A DNA stretch of 63,060 nucleotides from Lachnospiraceae bacterium (GTDB lineage Bacteria > Bacillota > Clostridia > Lachnospirales > Lachnospiraceae). The stretch spans positions 1 through 63,060 of the forward strand of contig JAGBOJ010000039.1 in NCBI GenBank assembly GCA_017633935.1, read 5' to 3'. The notes beneath the pieces were generated by a model. It saw only the letters and a list, made by a program, of their open reading frames with translations, was not told the origin of the DNA and made no database searches. The position numbers and the translations under genes were made by a program. Positions 16,225 through 26,000 of this stretch are shown here, one piece after another. Positions within the stretch are counted from its first letter, which is position 1. Every line of letters starts with the position of its first letter.

Positions 16225-17784
16225 ATGTCAACTGTTGTTATTCTGATGGTTGTCTTTGCGGTTGTACTGGTGGTAGTGGTTATAGCTGCTTTCATTATCG
16301 GAGGCAGCAGACAGAAGAAGCTTTTTGAGGAAAAAGTCGGCAATGCCGATGAGAAAGCCAGACAGATAATCGATGATGCTCTTAAGGAGGCTGAGGAAAA
16401 GAAGCGCGAGGGGCTGCTTGAAGTAAAGGAAGAATCCATACGGAAGCAGAACGAGATCGAAAAAGAGACCAAGGAAAGACGCGCTGAGGTTCAGAGGCTC
16501 GAAAGAAGAGTACAGCAGAAGGAAGAATCTGTCGATAAAAAAGCGGACGCGATCGAAAGACGTGAAGCCAGTTGCAATGCAAGGGAAGAAGAGCTTAAAG
16601 CGAAGCAGGCGCAGGTCGATAGGCTCAACGAAGAACGTGTACAGGAACTTGAAAGGATTTCGGGACTTACCTCTGAACAGGCAAAAGAATATCTTTTAAA
16701 AATTGTTGAAGATGATGTGAAACACGAGTCCGCCATAATGATCAAGGAATACGAGGCACGGGCTAAGGAAGAGGCGGACAAAAAAGCAAAGGAGTATGTC
16801 GTTAACGCTATCCAGCGTTGCGCCGCAGATCAGGTGAGCGAAGCTACGATCTCGGTAGTACAGCTTCCCAGTGATGAGATGAAGGGCAGGATAATAGGTC
16901 GGGAGGGCAGGAATATCAGGACTCTCGAAACCCTTACAGGCGTTGATCTGATCATTGACGACACTCCGGAGGCGGTCATTCTTTCGGGATTCGATCCTAT
17001 CAGGCGTGAGGTCGCAAGAATTGCGCTTGAGAAACTCGTAGTTGACGGAAGGATACATCCGGCAAGGATCGAGGAAATGGTAGAAAAAGCCCAGAGAGAG
17101 ATCGAAACCGAGATAAGGGAGGAAGGCGAGGCTGCCGCACTTGAAGTCGGAGTGCATGGCATCCATCCCGAGCTGATAAGGCTTCTGGGCAAGATGAAGT
17201 TCAGGACAAGCTTCGGTCAGAATGCGTTAAAGCATTCCATCGAAGTGGCTCAGCTTACGGGGCTTCTTGCTTCTGAAATCGGAGGGATTGATGTGCGTCT
17301 TGCCAAAAGAGCGGGTCTGCTGCACGATATAGGAAAAGCGGTAGATCATGAGATGGAAGGCTCGCATATTCAGCTCGGCGCGGATCTGTGCAGAAAGTAT
17401 AAAGAGTCTGCGGTAGTCTTAAATGCGGTTGAATCACATCACGGAGATGTGGAGCCTACCAGCCTTATCGCTTGTCTGGTACAGGCTGCTGACACTATCT
17501 CGGCTGCGCGTCCCGGCGCAAGAAGGGAGACCTTAGATAATTATACAAACAGACTTAAACAATTAGAAGATATCGCTGATTCCTTTAAGGGAGTCGAAAA
17601 ATCTTTTGCTATTCAGGCGGGCAGGGAAGTTCGGGTAATTGTTGTTCCTGAGCAGGTGAATGATGCGGATATGGTGCTTATTGCAAGAGATATCGCTAAG
17701 CGTATTGAAAGCGAAATGCAATATCCGGGTCAGGTAAAGGTAAGCATGATACGTGAATCCAGAGTTACGGATTATGCAAAATAA
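16225..17784 (+). CDS. rny: Ribonuclease Y
   Basis: Membrane-bound endoribonuclease that starts mRNA decay in Firmicutes. The order is: N-terminal transmembrane helix ([20 protein letters not shown]), long charged coiled coil (about residues 40-180), KH domain with [15 protein letters not shown], and HD phosphohydrolase domain with [12 protein letters not shown]. The 519-residue length is standard. TAGGAGG lies upstream of the ATG with somewhat long spacing. A strong terminator follows. The recA-recX-rny order is common in Clostridia. Confidence 0.97.
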   Translation: MSTVVILMVVFAVVLVVVVIAAFIIGGSRQKKLFEEKVGNADEKARQIIDDALKEAEEKKREGLLEVKEESIRKQNEIEKETKERRAEVQRLERRVQQKEESVDKKADAIERREASCNAREEELKAKQAQVDRLNEERVQELERISGLTSEQAKEYLLKIVEDDVKHESAIMIKEYEARAKEEADKKAKEYVVNAIQRCAADQVSEATISVVQLPSDEMKGRIIGREGRNIRTLETLTGVDLIIDDTPEAVILSGFDPIRREVARIALEKLVVDGRIHPARIEEMVEKAQREIETEIREEGEAAALEVGVHGIHPELIRLLGKMKFRTSFGQNALKHSIEVAQLTGLLASEIGGIDVRLAKRAGLLHDIGKAVDHEMEGSHIQLGADLCRKYKESAVVLNAVESHHGDVEPTSLIACLVQAADTISAARPGARRETLDNYTNRLKQLEDIADSFKGVEKSFAIQAGREVRVIVVPEQVNDADMVLIARDIAKRIESEMQYPGQVKVSMIRESRVTDYAK

Positions 17785-17793
17785 TTGAATCGG

Positions 17794-17836
17794 ACAGAAC
17801 AGATCTGTGACTGTAAACGGATCTGTTCTGTTTTTT
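17794..17836 (+). terminator. Intrinsic terminator of rny
   Basis: ACAGAACAGATC (17794-17805) pairs with GATCTGTTCTGT (17820-17831), followed by six T. An apparent 5' extension of the next gene falls inside this hairpin, which supports the later TTG start of that gene. Confidence 0.9.
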
Positions 17837-17840
17837 AACG

Positions 17841-17870
17841 TAAGGAACTGTGCGAAAATAAATTCGCATA
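17841..17870. repeat. Dispersed intergenic motif, copy 2
   Basis: TAAGGAACTGTGCGAAAATA followed by a small hairpin, TGCGAA against TTCGCA. Compare copies at 12020 and 22055. Confidence 0.4.
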
Positions 17871-17899
17871 TCGCTTGTTTTGATAAGGGAGAAATATTT

Positions 17900-20566
17900 T
17901 TGAAATATCTGACCTTGGGCATCCTTGCACATGTGGATGCCGGAAAGACAACTTTATCGGAAAGCCTTCTTTTTGAGAGCGGGATGATCCGCAAGGCCGG
18001 CAGGGTGGATCATAAGGATGCCTTTCTTGATACGCACGATATAGAAAAAGAGCGTGGTATCACAGTTTTTTCAAAGCAGGCGGTAATAGATTACGGCGAT
18101 ATGCGCATAACACTGGTTGATACACCGGGACATACGGATTTTAAGGCCGAGACCGAAAGAGCTCTCATGGTGCTCGACGGTGCGATCCTTGTTATAAGCT
18201 CCTTGGACGGAGTGACCGGACATACGGCAGCTTTATACAATCTTCTGAAAAAATACGGTCTGCCTGTCTTTGTCTTTTTTAATAAGATGGATATTGAAGG
18301 CAGTGATAAGTCTGCGCTTATGGAGGATATAAGGGCAAAGCTGTCCGGCAGCTTTGCTGATCTTTCCGGGGGTATATCAGACCCTGAGATACAGGAGGAG
18401 CTTGCTCTTTGCGATGAGGGACTTATGGAAAGATACCTTGAAGGAAAGGAACTGATCACAGGTAAGGAGGCGGCGGCTCTTGTAAAAAAGGGAGCTCTTA
18501 ATCCCTGCTACTTTGGTTCGGCCCTAAGGCTTGAGGGGGTAAGGGAGCTTATGGAGGGAGTTAAGGAATATCTTCCCGAAAGAAAATATTCCGTCGAACC
18601 TTCTTTTAAGGTGTATAAGATAGCGACTGATGAAAAAAACACGCGGCTTACCTTTGCAAAGATCACCGGCGGCAGTTATGAGGTCAAAAGCGTGGTTCCG
18701 GAGTACGGGGAGAAGATAGAGGAGATCCGTATATATTCGGGAAAGGGGTATGAAAATATAAAGGAAGCCCGGGCCGGTATGCTGGTGGCTTTTACGGGGC
18801 TTAAAAGCTCGAAGACCGCTGATGCCGTTGGAGGCGGTTATGATGAGGTCAGGCATACGATCTCTGAACCGGTCTTAAGATATAAGGTAATCTCAAAGGA
18901 TGGTACGGATCCGAATCTCCTTCTTTCAAGATTGAGAAAGCTTGAAGAGGAGGACCCCGCCCTTCATATCTCGTGGGAGGAGGAAAAACGGGAGATACAG
19001 ATATGCCTGATGGGACAGGTACAGCTTGAGATCGTGCAGCGCCTGATGCTTGAAAGGTTTGGCGAACATATCGATTTCATGCAGGGCAGCATTCTTTACA
19101 AGGAGACGATAGCGGATACCGTGGAAGGAGCGGGACATTTTGAACCGTTAAGACACTATGCCGAAGTACATCTTATATTGGAACCGCTTGAGGAAGGAAG
19201 CGGGGTGGTGATCGACAATATCTGTGACAATGATCTGCTTGCAAAAAACTGGCAGAATCTTATCCTTACCCATCTTACGGAAAGAACCTTTAAGGGAAAG
19301 CTTACCGGCTCCGAGATAACCGATATAAAAATAACACTTGCCTCGGGCAAGGCACATTTAAAGCATACGGAAGGCGGGGATTTCAGACAGGCCACCTACA
19401 GGGCTGTAAGAAACGGTATAATGAAGGCAAAGGGCGTGCTTTTGGAGCCGTGGTATGATTTTGAACTTACTATACCCGAAGAAACGATAGGAAGGGCGAT
19501 GACGGACTTAAGCAATATGGGAGCCGAGTTTAAGCTGTCTGAAAACAAGACGGATTCCAAAACCCTGATAAAAGGGCTCATCCCCGCAAAAGAGGGGATG
19601 AATTACGCGGACGAACTGAAAAAATACACTAAAGATGAAGGCAGGATAGAACTGAATTTTGCAGGCTACAAACCCTGTCATGACGAAGAGGAGGTAATAT
19701 CGGAGATTGGCTACGACCCCGAAAGGGACCTGAGGAACACTGGTAATTCCGTGTTCTGCTCACACGGGGCCGGTGTTATCATACCGTGGTACGAGGCTGA
19801 TGAGCATATGCATCTGCCCTCCGTACTTGTAAAGCAGACAGAGGATGAACAAAAGCCTGTAAATATCAGACGCAGTGAGGGCGTAAAAGCACTCTCGGTC
19901 GATGAGATCGATGCGATAATAGAGCGTACATATTATTCAAACAGAAAAAAAGCCTTTAAGAATGTAAGGACCGCGGAAATGCAGCTTAGAAGCACGTTAA
20001 AGGATGAGGCGGATGTTGTAAAGGGCGAGTCTTCACCGAGAAACGATAAATACAGGGACAGGGAAAAGCAGCAAAAGGTCCGTCCCGGATATGTGCTCAT
20101 AGACGGCTATAATGTGATATTTTCGTGGGAGGACTTAAATGAACTGGCAAAGCTGAACATAGACAGCGCCAGAGACGCTCTGCTTGATATTATGTGCAAT
20201 TACAGGGGACTTAAGGAGGAGGAGCTGATAGTCGTTTTTGATGCTTACAGGGTACAGGGACACGATACTGAATTTCTGGATCATAATAATATTCACGTGG
20301 TCTATACAAAGGAGGCCCAGACTGCGGACAGCTATATCGAGCATTTTTCCCATGAGCATGCCCGGCATTATGACATAACCGTCGTGACCTCCGATAAGAC
20401 CGAGCAGGTGATCGTTTTGGGAGCGGGCTGCAGGGTGAAGGCATCGGATGATTTCAGGACCGAAGTTATAAGGCAGGTAAAGGAGGCTTCGGAGGAATAT
20501 ACAGGGCACAGAACCCCCTCCGTAAACAGCATGGAGGGACAATTTGACGAAATAATTCTTAATTAA
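17900..20566 (+). CDS. TetM/TetO-type ribosomal-protection GTPase fused to a C-terminal NYN (YacP-like) RNase domain
   Basis: The first ~650 residues are an EF-G-like translational GTPase of the Tet ribosomal-protection group: G1 AHVDAGKTT, DIEKERGITVFSKQ, G3 DTPGHTDF, G4 NKMD. After a linker (about 660-725) comes a NYN/PIN-like domain, VLIDGYNVIFSW near residue 731, then VVFDAYRVQG and VTSDKTEQ, as in YacP/Rae1-type ribosome-associated nucleases. The fusion joins a factor that enters the A site to an mRNA-cutting fold, suggesting a ribosome-rescue or surveillance role. The start is a TTG at 17900 with AAGGGAG 8 nt upstream; the frame extends back to a GTG at 17807, but that lies in the rny terminator. 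Tetracycline resistance is not established. Confidence 0.85.
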   Translation: MKYLTLGILAHVDAGKTTLSESLLFESGMIRKAGRVDHKDAFLDTHDIEKERGITVFSKQAVIDYGDMRITLVDTPGHTDFKAETERALMVLDGAILVISSLDGVTGHTAALYNLLKKYGLPVFVFFNKMDIEGSDKSALMEDIRAKLSGSFADLSGGISDPEIQEELALCDEGLMERYLEGKELITGKEAAALVKKGALNPCYFGSALRLEGVRELMEGVKEYLPERKYSVEPSFKVYKIATDEKNTRLTFAKITGGSYEVKSVVPEYGEKIEEIRIYSGKGYENIKEARAGMLVAFTGLKSSKTADAVGGGYDEVRHTISEPVLRYKVISKDGTDPNLLLSRLRKLEEEDPALHISWEEEKREIQICLMGQVQLEIVQRLMLERFGEHIDFMQGSILYKETIADTVEGAGHFEPLRHYAEVHLILEPLEEGSGVVIDNICDNDLLAKNWQNLILTHLTERTFKGKLTGSEITDIKITLASGKAHLKHTEGGDFRQATYRAVRNGIMKAKGVLLEPWYDFELTIPEETIGRAMTDLSNMGAEFKLSENKTDSKTLIKGLIPAKEGMNYADELKKYTKDEGRIELNFAGYKPCHDEEEVISEIGYDPERDLRNTGNSVFCSHGAGVIIPWYEADEHMHLPSVLVKQTEDEQKPVNIRRSEGVKALSVDEIDAIIERTYYSNRKKAFKNVRTAEMQLRSTLKDEADVVKGESSPRNDKYRDREKQQKVRPGYVLIDGYNVIFSWEDLNELAKLNIDSARDALLDIMCNYRGLKEEELIVVFDAYRVQGHDTEFLDHNNIHVVYTKEAQTADSYIEHFSHEHARHYDITVVTSDKTEQVIVLGAGCRVKASDDFRTEVIRQVKEASEEYTGHRTPSVNSMEGQFDEIILN

Positions 20567-20681
20567 ATTAAAGATTATTAAAAATTGTATATTTTTTTTG
20601 AATTTTATGGTAATATAGATTAGTATTTTCAGAAGCCGTATTATTTGGCAGGGGAATAAATCCGTTGTATTGGAGGAGCAC

Positions 20682-21581
20682 ATGGAAACAAATATTTTAC
20701 TGGAAAACGGTACAAATGAGTTAGAGGTTCTGGAGTTTAAGCTGGATGATAACTGTTACGGTATAAATGTGGCAAAGATAAAGGAAATCATCACATATCA
20801 GCCCGTAACCCCGGTTCCTAATGCGCATCCGAGCATAGAAGGTATTTTTATGCCGAGGGATACGATGATAACGGCCATAAATCTCAAAAACTGTCTTCAG
20901 AGAGGGAGTTCCGAGGAAAAGGGTCTTTTCATCATTACCAATTTCAATAAACTGGATATAGCCTTCCATGTTGATTCGGTGGTGGGTATCCACAGGATCT
21001 CATGGAGAGACATTATAAAGCCCAACGCAACGGTCAACAATGCTGATGCCGGTGTGTCCACGGGTATAATAAAGTTTGAGGACAGACTTATAGTTATCCT
21101 CGATTTTGAGAAGATAGTTACCGATATAAGCCCTGAGACCGGTCTTCGCGTAGAGGAGATCAAGGAGCTTGGAGAAAGAGAGAGGAATGATGTTCCGGTG
21201 CTTATGGCTGAGGATTCGGCATTGCTGAATAAGCTGATATCCGATTCACTTAAGGAAGCGGGTTATAATAATCTGATAGACACCGTTAACGGTCAGGAGG
21301 CTTGGGATTATATTTCAAAGGCTGTGGAAGAGGGCGGCAACCTTTCTGAGAAGGTCGGTATCGTTATCACCGATATTGAGATGCCCATAATGGACGGGCA
21401 CAGGCTTACAAAGCTCATCAAGTCACATGACAAGACAAAGAATATTCCTGTGGTCATCTTCTCTTCGCTGGTTAATGAGGAAATGAGGAGAAAGGGCGAA
21501 TCGCTCGGCGCAAATGCCCAGCTTTCAAAGCCGGAGATCGGAAATCTCGTTAGGGTAATAGACGGTCTGGTTAATCCGTAA
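20682..21581 (+). CDS. cheV: Chemotaxis coupling protein CheV (CheW domain plus receiver)
   Basis: Couples chemoreceptors to CheA and tunes adaptation. Residues ~12-150 are a CheW-like domain (ELEVLEFKLDDNCYGINVAK), and residues ~170-295 a response-regulator receiver with phospho-acceptor Asp in IVITDIEMPIMDG and the KP motif LSKPEIG. The 299-residue length is normal. The ATG at 20682 follows GGAGGAGC; an in-frame TTG at 20670 overlaps that ribosome-binding site and is rejected. The upstream region has an extended -10 (TGGTAATAT at 20608-20616). A bidirectional terminator follows. Confidence 0.93.
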   Translation: METNILLENGTNELEVLEFKLDDNCYGINVAKIKEIITYQPVTPVPNAHPSIEGIFMPRDTMITAINLKNCLQRGSSEEKGLFIITNFNKLDIAFHVDSVVGIHRISWRDIIKPNATVNNADAGVSTGIIKFEDRLIVILDFEKIVTDISPETGLRVEEIKELGERERNDVPVLMAEDSALLNKLISDSLKEAGYNNLIDTVNGQEAWDYISKAVEEGGNLSEKVGIVITDIEMPIMDGHRLTKLIKSHDKTKNIPVVIFSSLVNEEMRRKGESLGANAQLSKPEIGNLVRVIDGLVNP

Positions 21582-21603
21582 CCGTAAAAAAACAGAGAAA
21601 TAT

Positions 21604-21649
21604 AAAAACGGCTCCTTTAACGTATTAAATGTGTTAAGGAGCCGTTTTT
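21604..21649. terminator. Bidirectional terminator between cheV and a convergent small gene
   Basis: AAAAACGGCTCCTT pairs with AAGGAGCCGTTTTT, so both strands end in a T-run. Confidence 0.9.
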
Positions 21650-21671
21650 GGTGCTTATAAATGTGTATCTG

Positions 21672-21872
21672 TCAGATATTGAAATTTCCTTTGAAATCTT
21701 CGTTAATAACATAGTATACGACGGAATTGTCAGGCTGTGCGTAAAGCTTGAGATCTTTGATGTCAGATACTTTATTGCCGGCGTTTTTCCATGCTTCCTG
21801 TGCTGCTTTGATTAAGTCGGCTTCGTTTACATCATCTTTTCCGCCAAACTGGATTACTAAATTTGACTTCAC
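21672..21872 (-). CDS. DUF6465-like small protein
   Basis: A 66-residue protein, opening MKSNLVIQFGGKDD, then LIKAAQEAWKNAGNK and the end VVYYVINEDFKGNFNI. I recognise this as a small family common in Lachnospiraceae (DUF6465-type) with no known function. The start codon is GTG at 21872, with AAGGAGG 8 nt before it on the minus strand. It converges on cheV over a shared terminator. Confidence 0.65.
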   Translation of the reverse strand: MKSNLVIQFGGKDDVNEADLIKAAQEAWKNAGNKVSDIKDLKLYAQPDNSVVYYVINEDFKGNFNI

Positions 21873-22054
21873 GGCTAAAACCTCCTTACATAATAATTCA
21901 TTTGGGCGTCAATACCCATCGAAAGCGTAGTATATATTAAATATGCAAAAAAATCAATAAATATTTGCGATTTTCGGATAATAATGGTATGATATATAAA
22001 CTATGATGATGATCCGACTGTGATTTTTTAAATCATTAATGAATATCTGATCGG

Positions 22055-22098
22055 TAAGGAGTTGTGCAAAAATAATTTAATATAATTTTTTTTGCACA
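22055..22098. repeat. Dispersed intergenic motif, copy 3, with hairpin
   Basis: TAAGGAGTTGTGCAAAAATA continues into an AT-rich loop and a second arm, TGTGCAAAAA against TTTTTGCACA. It lies just upstream of the 64-aa gene. Confidence 0.45.
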
Positions 22099-22135
22099 GA
22101 TCCCGGGTTGAATAAATTTTATTACAGAGGTAATT

Positions 22136-22330
22136 ATGGACGCTCTTTCACCTGAACAGCAGGCTTTATTTGCAAGTATAATGGGAAATTCTTCACAGGC
22201 ACAGGCAGTTAATCCGGTAATTCCGGCTGCTCCGGCAACCCCGACAGCTGCTCCTGCGGGAGGCGGAGATTCAAACAGGGTTTTGTCTCAGGCTGAGATC
22301 GATGCGCTTATTGCATCCATGGCAGGCTGA
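22136..22330 (+). CDS. Small Ala/Pro-rich protein ending in a FliM-type CheY-binding peptide
   Basis: A 64-residue protein, MDALSPEQQALFASIMG, then an Ala/Pro/Thr linker and the C-terminus RVLSQAEIDALIASMAG. LSQAEIDAL is the conserved N-terminal peptide of the flagellar switch protein FliM that binds phosphorylated CheY. Here it is at the C-terminus of an otherwise unrelated short protein. GAGGT precedes the ATG and a terminator follows, so it is a single-gene unit. The gene two further along, at 23009, carries four similar peptides. Binding to CheY or CheV is an inference. Confidence 0.6.
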   Translation: MDALSPEQQALFASIMGNSSQAQAVNPVIPAAPATPTAAPAGGGDSNRVLSQAEIDALIASMAG

Positions 22331-22363
22331 CTCTTTTGTACATTTATTTATTCATTTAAAGAA

Positions 22364-22387
22364 CCCCGCAGACTTTGCGGGGCTTTT
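22364..22387 (+). terminator. Intrinsic terminator of the 64-aa gene
   Basis: CCCCGCA (22364-22370) pairs with TGCGGGG (22376-22382), followed by CTTTT. Confidence 0.85.
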
Positions 22388-22392
22388 ATTAT

Positions 22393-22582
22393 ATGAACAG
22401 GCAACGAGCCAAGGAGACCGCTGTGCGCTTGCGCACGAAGCGGGCCCATTGGCGACTGCCCCCATCGAGCGCGGAGTGCGAGATGAACAGGCAACGAGCC
22501 AAGGAGACCGCCGTGCGCTTGCGCACGAAGCGAGTCCATTGGCGACTGCCCCCATCGAGCATAAGGTGCGAGATGAACAGGT
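22393..22582. repeat. GC-rich tandem repeat, 90-bp unit, about 2.1 copies
   Basis: The unit starts ATGAACAGGCAACGAGCC at 22393, repeats at 22483 and begins a third time at 22573 before diverging. Each unit contains a hairpin, GTGCGC-TT-GCGCAC. Copies differ at only a few bases. Because 90 is divisible by three, several frames stay open on both strands, but none has a ribosome-binding site or family-like protein, so I treat it as non-coding. Confidence 0.75.
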
Positions 22583-22631
22583 GGAGCTTCCTGATTAAAA
22601 GATAAGGTGATCAAAGGGAAACGGAGAAAAA

Positions 22632-22844
22632 ATGAAGAAATTTAAGATTTTGCTGATCTGTGTGTCGGCAGCGGTTGTATTAGCCACAGGCTGTGCAAAA
22701 GAAACGGATAAGGTGACGGATAAGAGGCAGGAGCAGAATACGGGCACCACAGGAGACCTTATGGAAAACGCCAATACCGTACTGGATTATTCCGAAAGTG
22801 AAGCCGGAAATTACGATGCGCTTGACGCGGGCCTTGAAGAGTGA
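22632..22844 (+). CDS. Small putative lipoprotein
   Basis: A 70-residue protein with a lipoprotein signal, MKKFKILLICVSAAVV, and lipobox LATGC. The 49-residue mature part is polar and acidic (DKVTDKRQEQ, SESEAGNYDA). It lies between the 64-aa gene and the 1022-aa gene that both carry FliM-type peptides. A weak GGAGA box precedes the ATG. Function unknown. Confidence 0.6.
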   Translation: MKKFKILLICVSAAVVLATGCAKETDKVTDKRQEQNTGTTGDLMENANTVLDYSESEAGNYDALDAGLEE

Positions 22845-22850
22845 TTTTGT

Positions 22851-22884
22851 TGTAATTCGGAATTGGTTAAGTGTTGAATTGTAG
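22851..22884. repeat. Decayed relative of the MITE-like right end
   Basis: TGTAATTCGGAATTGG then TTAAGTGTTGAATTGTAG resembles the hairpin at 1587-1617 with several changes. Confidence 0.35.
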
Positions 22885-23008
22885 CGCGATTTTAAGCAGT
22901 TGCATCAGAGCGTGCTTAAAATATTCTTAATTTATTTACTTAAAAAAAGCATTATGATAAAATATGTTGTTGACTTGTTTATAAATTAGGGAAAGTATAC
23001 TGCATTTA

Positions 23009-26000
23009 ATGGGAACCGATGAGGACTATTTAGACCGGCTGCTAAGCGCGGTCACTGAAAATTACAGAGAAGAACAGGGGATAACGGAAGAACCTGAACC
23101 GGAGGTCGGTGATAAGTTTGTGTCGAATCCGGAAGCGGTTCTCACCTCAAAGCCGCTCATAGACAAGGAGCCGGTGCCGGAACCGGTTACGGTTGAGCGC
23201 GTTTATGAGCCGGAACAGACATTTGTACAGGAGTCTGTGTCTGAACCTGAAATGAATATGCAAGAGGCTGCTGCAGAGCAGACTCCTGTTTTTGATGAAC
23301 AAATATCCGTGGACACGGAAACCGGAATGCCGCCGATGGAAGAAGTGCCGGTTGATCCGGGTATGGGAATGCCGTCGATGGAAGAGATGCCGGTTGATAT
23401 GGGTATGGAAATGCCGTCGATGGAAGAGATGCCTGTTGATCCGGGTATGGGAATGCCGTCGATGGGAGAGATACCTGTTGATCCGGGTATGGAAATGCCG
23501 TCGATGGAAGAGATGCCGGTTGATATGGGCATGGAAATGCCACAGATGGAAGAGATGCCGGTTGATCCGGGTATGGAAATGCCGCCGTTGGAAGAAGTGC
23601 CGGTTGATATGGGTATGGGAATGCCGCCGATGGGAGAGATGCCTGTAGATATGGGTATGGAAATGCCGTCGATGGAAGAGATGCCGGTTGATATGAGTAT
23701 GGGAATGCCGCAGATGGACGGTTTTATGGATGACGGGCCGGCGGGAATGGATATACTTAATGAGATACAGGGATTATCGGAAGAGGAATTGAATGCCGAG
23801 CCGGAACCGATGTCTGAGCCTGCATTTGAGCCGGAGCCTGCAGCGGAGGAACCCGCATCGGCGCCGGAGTTAAGTGACGATCCGAATCATATAATGACAC
23901 CGGAGGAAATAGCGGCGCTCGTGGGCGGAGCAGCGGCAGAAGAGCCTGCGCCGGAACCTGAGCCGGAACCGATAGCCGAACCGGAGCCTGCATTTGAGCC
24001 GGAGCCTGTATCGGAGGAACCCGCATCGGCACCGGAATTGAGCGACGATCCGAATCATATAATGACACCGGAGGAAATAGCGGCACTTGTGGGCGGAGCA
24101 GCAGCAGAAGAGCCTGCATCCGAACCGGAACCGGAGCCGATAGCCGAGCCGGAGCCTGTATCGGAGGAACCCACACAGGCGCCGGAATTGAGCGACGATC
24201 CGAATCATATAATGACACCGGAGGAAATAGCGGCACTCGTGGGCGGAGCAGCGGCGGAAGAGCCTGCGCCGGAACCGGAACCCGAGCCGGAGCCTGCGGA
24301 GGAAGATGCAAACCGTATGATGTCTCCCGAGGAGATAGACGCCATGTTTGCATCTGCCGAAAGCGTGGCCAGCGGAGAAGCGGAAGAACCTGCCGCCGAC
24401 GGCGGGGCAAAAACCGCCAAGTTCACATTAAACGAAGTGGACGGGGATGTCATACCCCTCGACTTCGGTATTGACGGGGAGGAGACTAAAGAGGAGCCGG
24501 GTACTGCAGACATCCTTGGCGAGCTTGGACTTGCAGGTGCGGATTCCACGGACATGGATGTGACGGAGATCATAGATGACATGCCCGGAGATTCCGAGCT
24601 TTCGGAAATAAACGATCTCCTTAAGAAAAATGATAACAGCGAAATGGTAGAGGAAGATCTTCTGGCAATGCTGCAGGGATCGGAGGAAGGTGAAGGCGAA
24701 GATGAAAATCAGGAGAACGGGGCTGGAGAAGAGCCTGACGAAGATGATAAAAAATCTAAAAAGAAAAAGCGCGAAAGGAAGAAAAAGGACAAGAAAGCTG
24801 ACAAGGAGCCTGAACTTGATGAAGAGGGAAATCCGATCCGGAAGAAAGGGCTTATCGCGCGTATTGCGGAGTTTCTCTTTGCGGGAGATGACGAGGATGA
24901 TGAGGAAGGCTCGCAGATTACACAGCCGGCGATCGCGGAGGATGGGACGCTTGTTGCAAATCCCAGCGAGCAGACTCTTGAAAATAATGAAGTTCTGAAA
25001 GAGGCTTCTGCCGACGCAGACGACAAGAAAAAGAAGAAAAAGAAAAAAGAAAAGAAACCGAAACCCAAGAAGGAAAAGAAGCCGAAGCCGCCAAAGCCCA
25101 AGAAGGAAAAGAAGCCTAAGGACCCGGGACCGCCGGAAAAGAGGCTGCCGAAAAAGAAGGTGATCGCTGTCGCCGTATTCTTTACATCCTTCCTTGCGGC
25201 AGTGACCTTCTGCACCTTTGCATTTGCCAATATAGGCTATGAAAGTGCGGCAAAGACGAATTATCAGAAGGGTGATTATAAAGGGGCCTATGAGTCCTTA
25301 AACGGCCTTGATCATATCTCTGCGGAAAGTCAGGACATATACAACAGGGCATATGTGCTTATGCGTCTGCAGAGAAGGCTTGATGCATATAATGAATTTG
25401 AACAGCGCGGAGATGCTTTAGGTGCAATAGATTCGCTTATTCAGGGAGTGCAGATAAGGGACGGACTTACGGAGTATGCTGCCAGCCTTGAAGTCGGATC
25501 TCAATTTGAGGAAATCTATCAGGAGATCTTAAATACATTAAGCGGAATGTTCGGTGTAGACGAGGCAAGGGCGCGTGAGCTCTATGATATAAGCGACAAG
25601 GTTGAATATACGATGGCGCTTATGGATGTGACCGATCCTGGCTGGAGAGACGAGATACAGCCTACCGTTGAATTGACGGAGGGCGGAGCCGGCATAGAGT
25701 TTGCAGAAGACGGGCTTACCGTGGATAATGCGGCACACCGGCAGGATACCGGAGAGGGGGAGCAGGCAGGGGATGCTGAGCAGACAGATGTTGAGATCCC
25801 CGATATGTCCGAGGACGCGTGGCTTCCTGAAGAGGATACCGGATTTCCGTCGGGCGACGGCACGGATACGGGAGGTAATAATCAGAACGGAAATACCGAG
25901 GGTATAACCCTGACTCCCGACAGTGATACAGTGATAATACCCGAGGGAGCCCAGCTTCAGGTGACTCCGAACAACAATAATCCATCGGGCGGCAATAATA

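Noticed and set aside
17900-20566. Tetracycline resistance gene
   Set aside because: The protein is in a housekeeping neighbourhood, has a NYN fusion and no mobile context; resistance cannot be claimed from the GTPase family alone.
22393-22582. CRISPR array
   Set aside because: The unit is 90 bp with no spacer structure and only about two copies; no cas genes are in the window.
22302-22614. Overlapping open frames on both strands across the 90-bp repeats
   Set aside because: Openness follows from the repeat length being divisible by three; no ribosome-binding sites or family-like sequence, and one frame runs through the terminator at 22364.
23187-24410. Long minus-strand frames opposite the 1022-aa gene
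   Set aside because: They are shadows of the low-complexity repeats; composition is arginine/proline-rich and no start signals are present.
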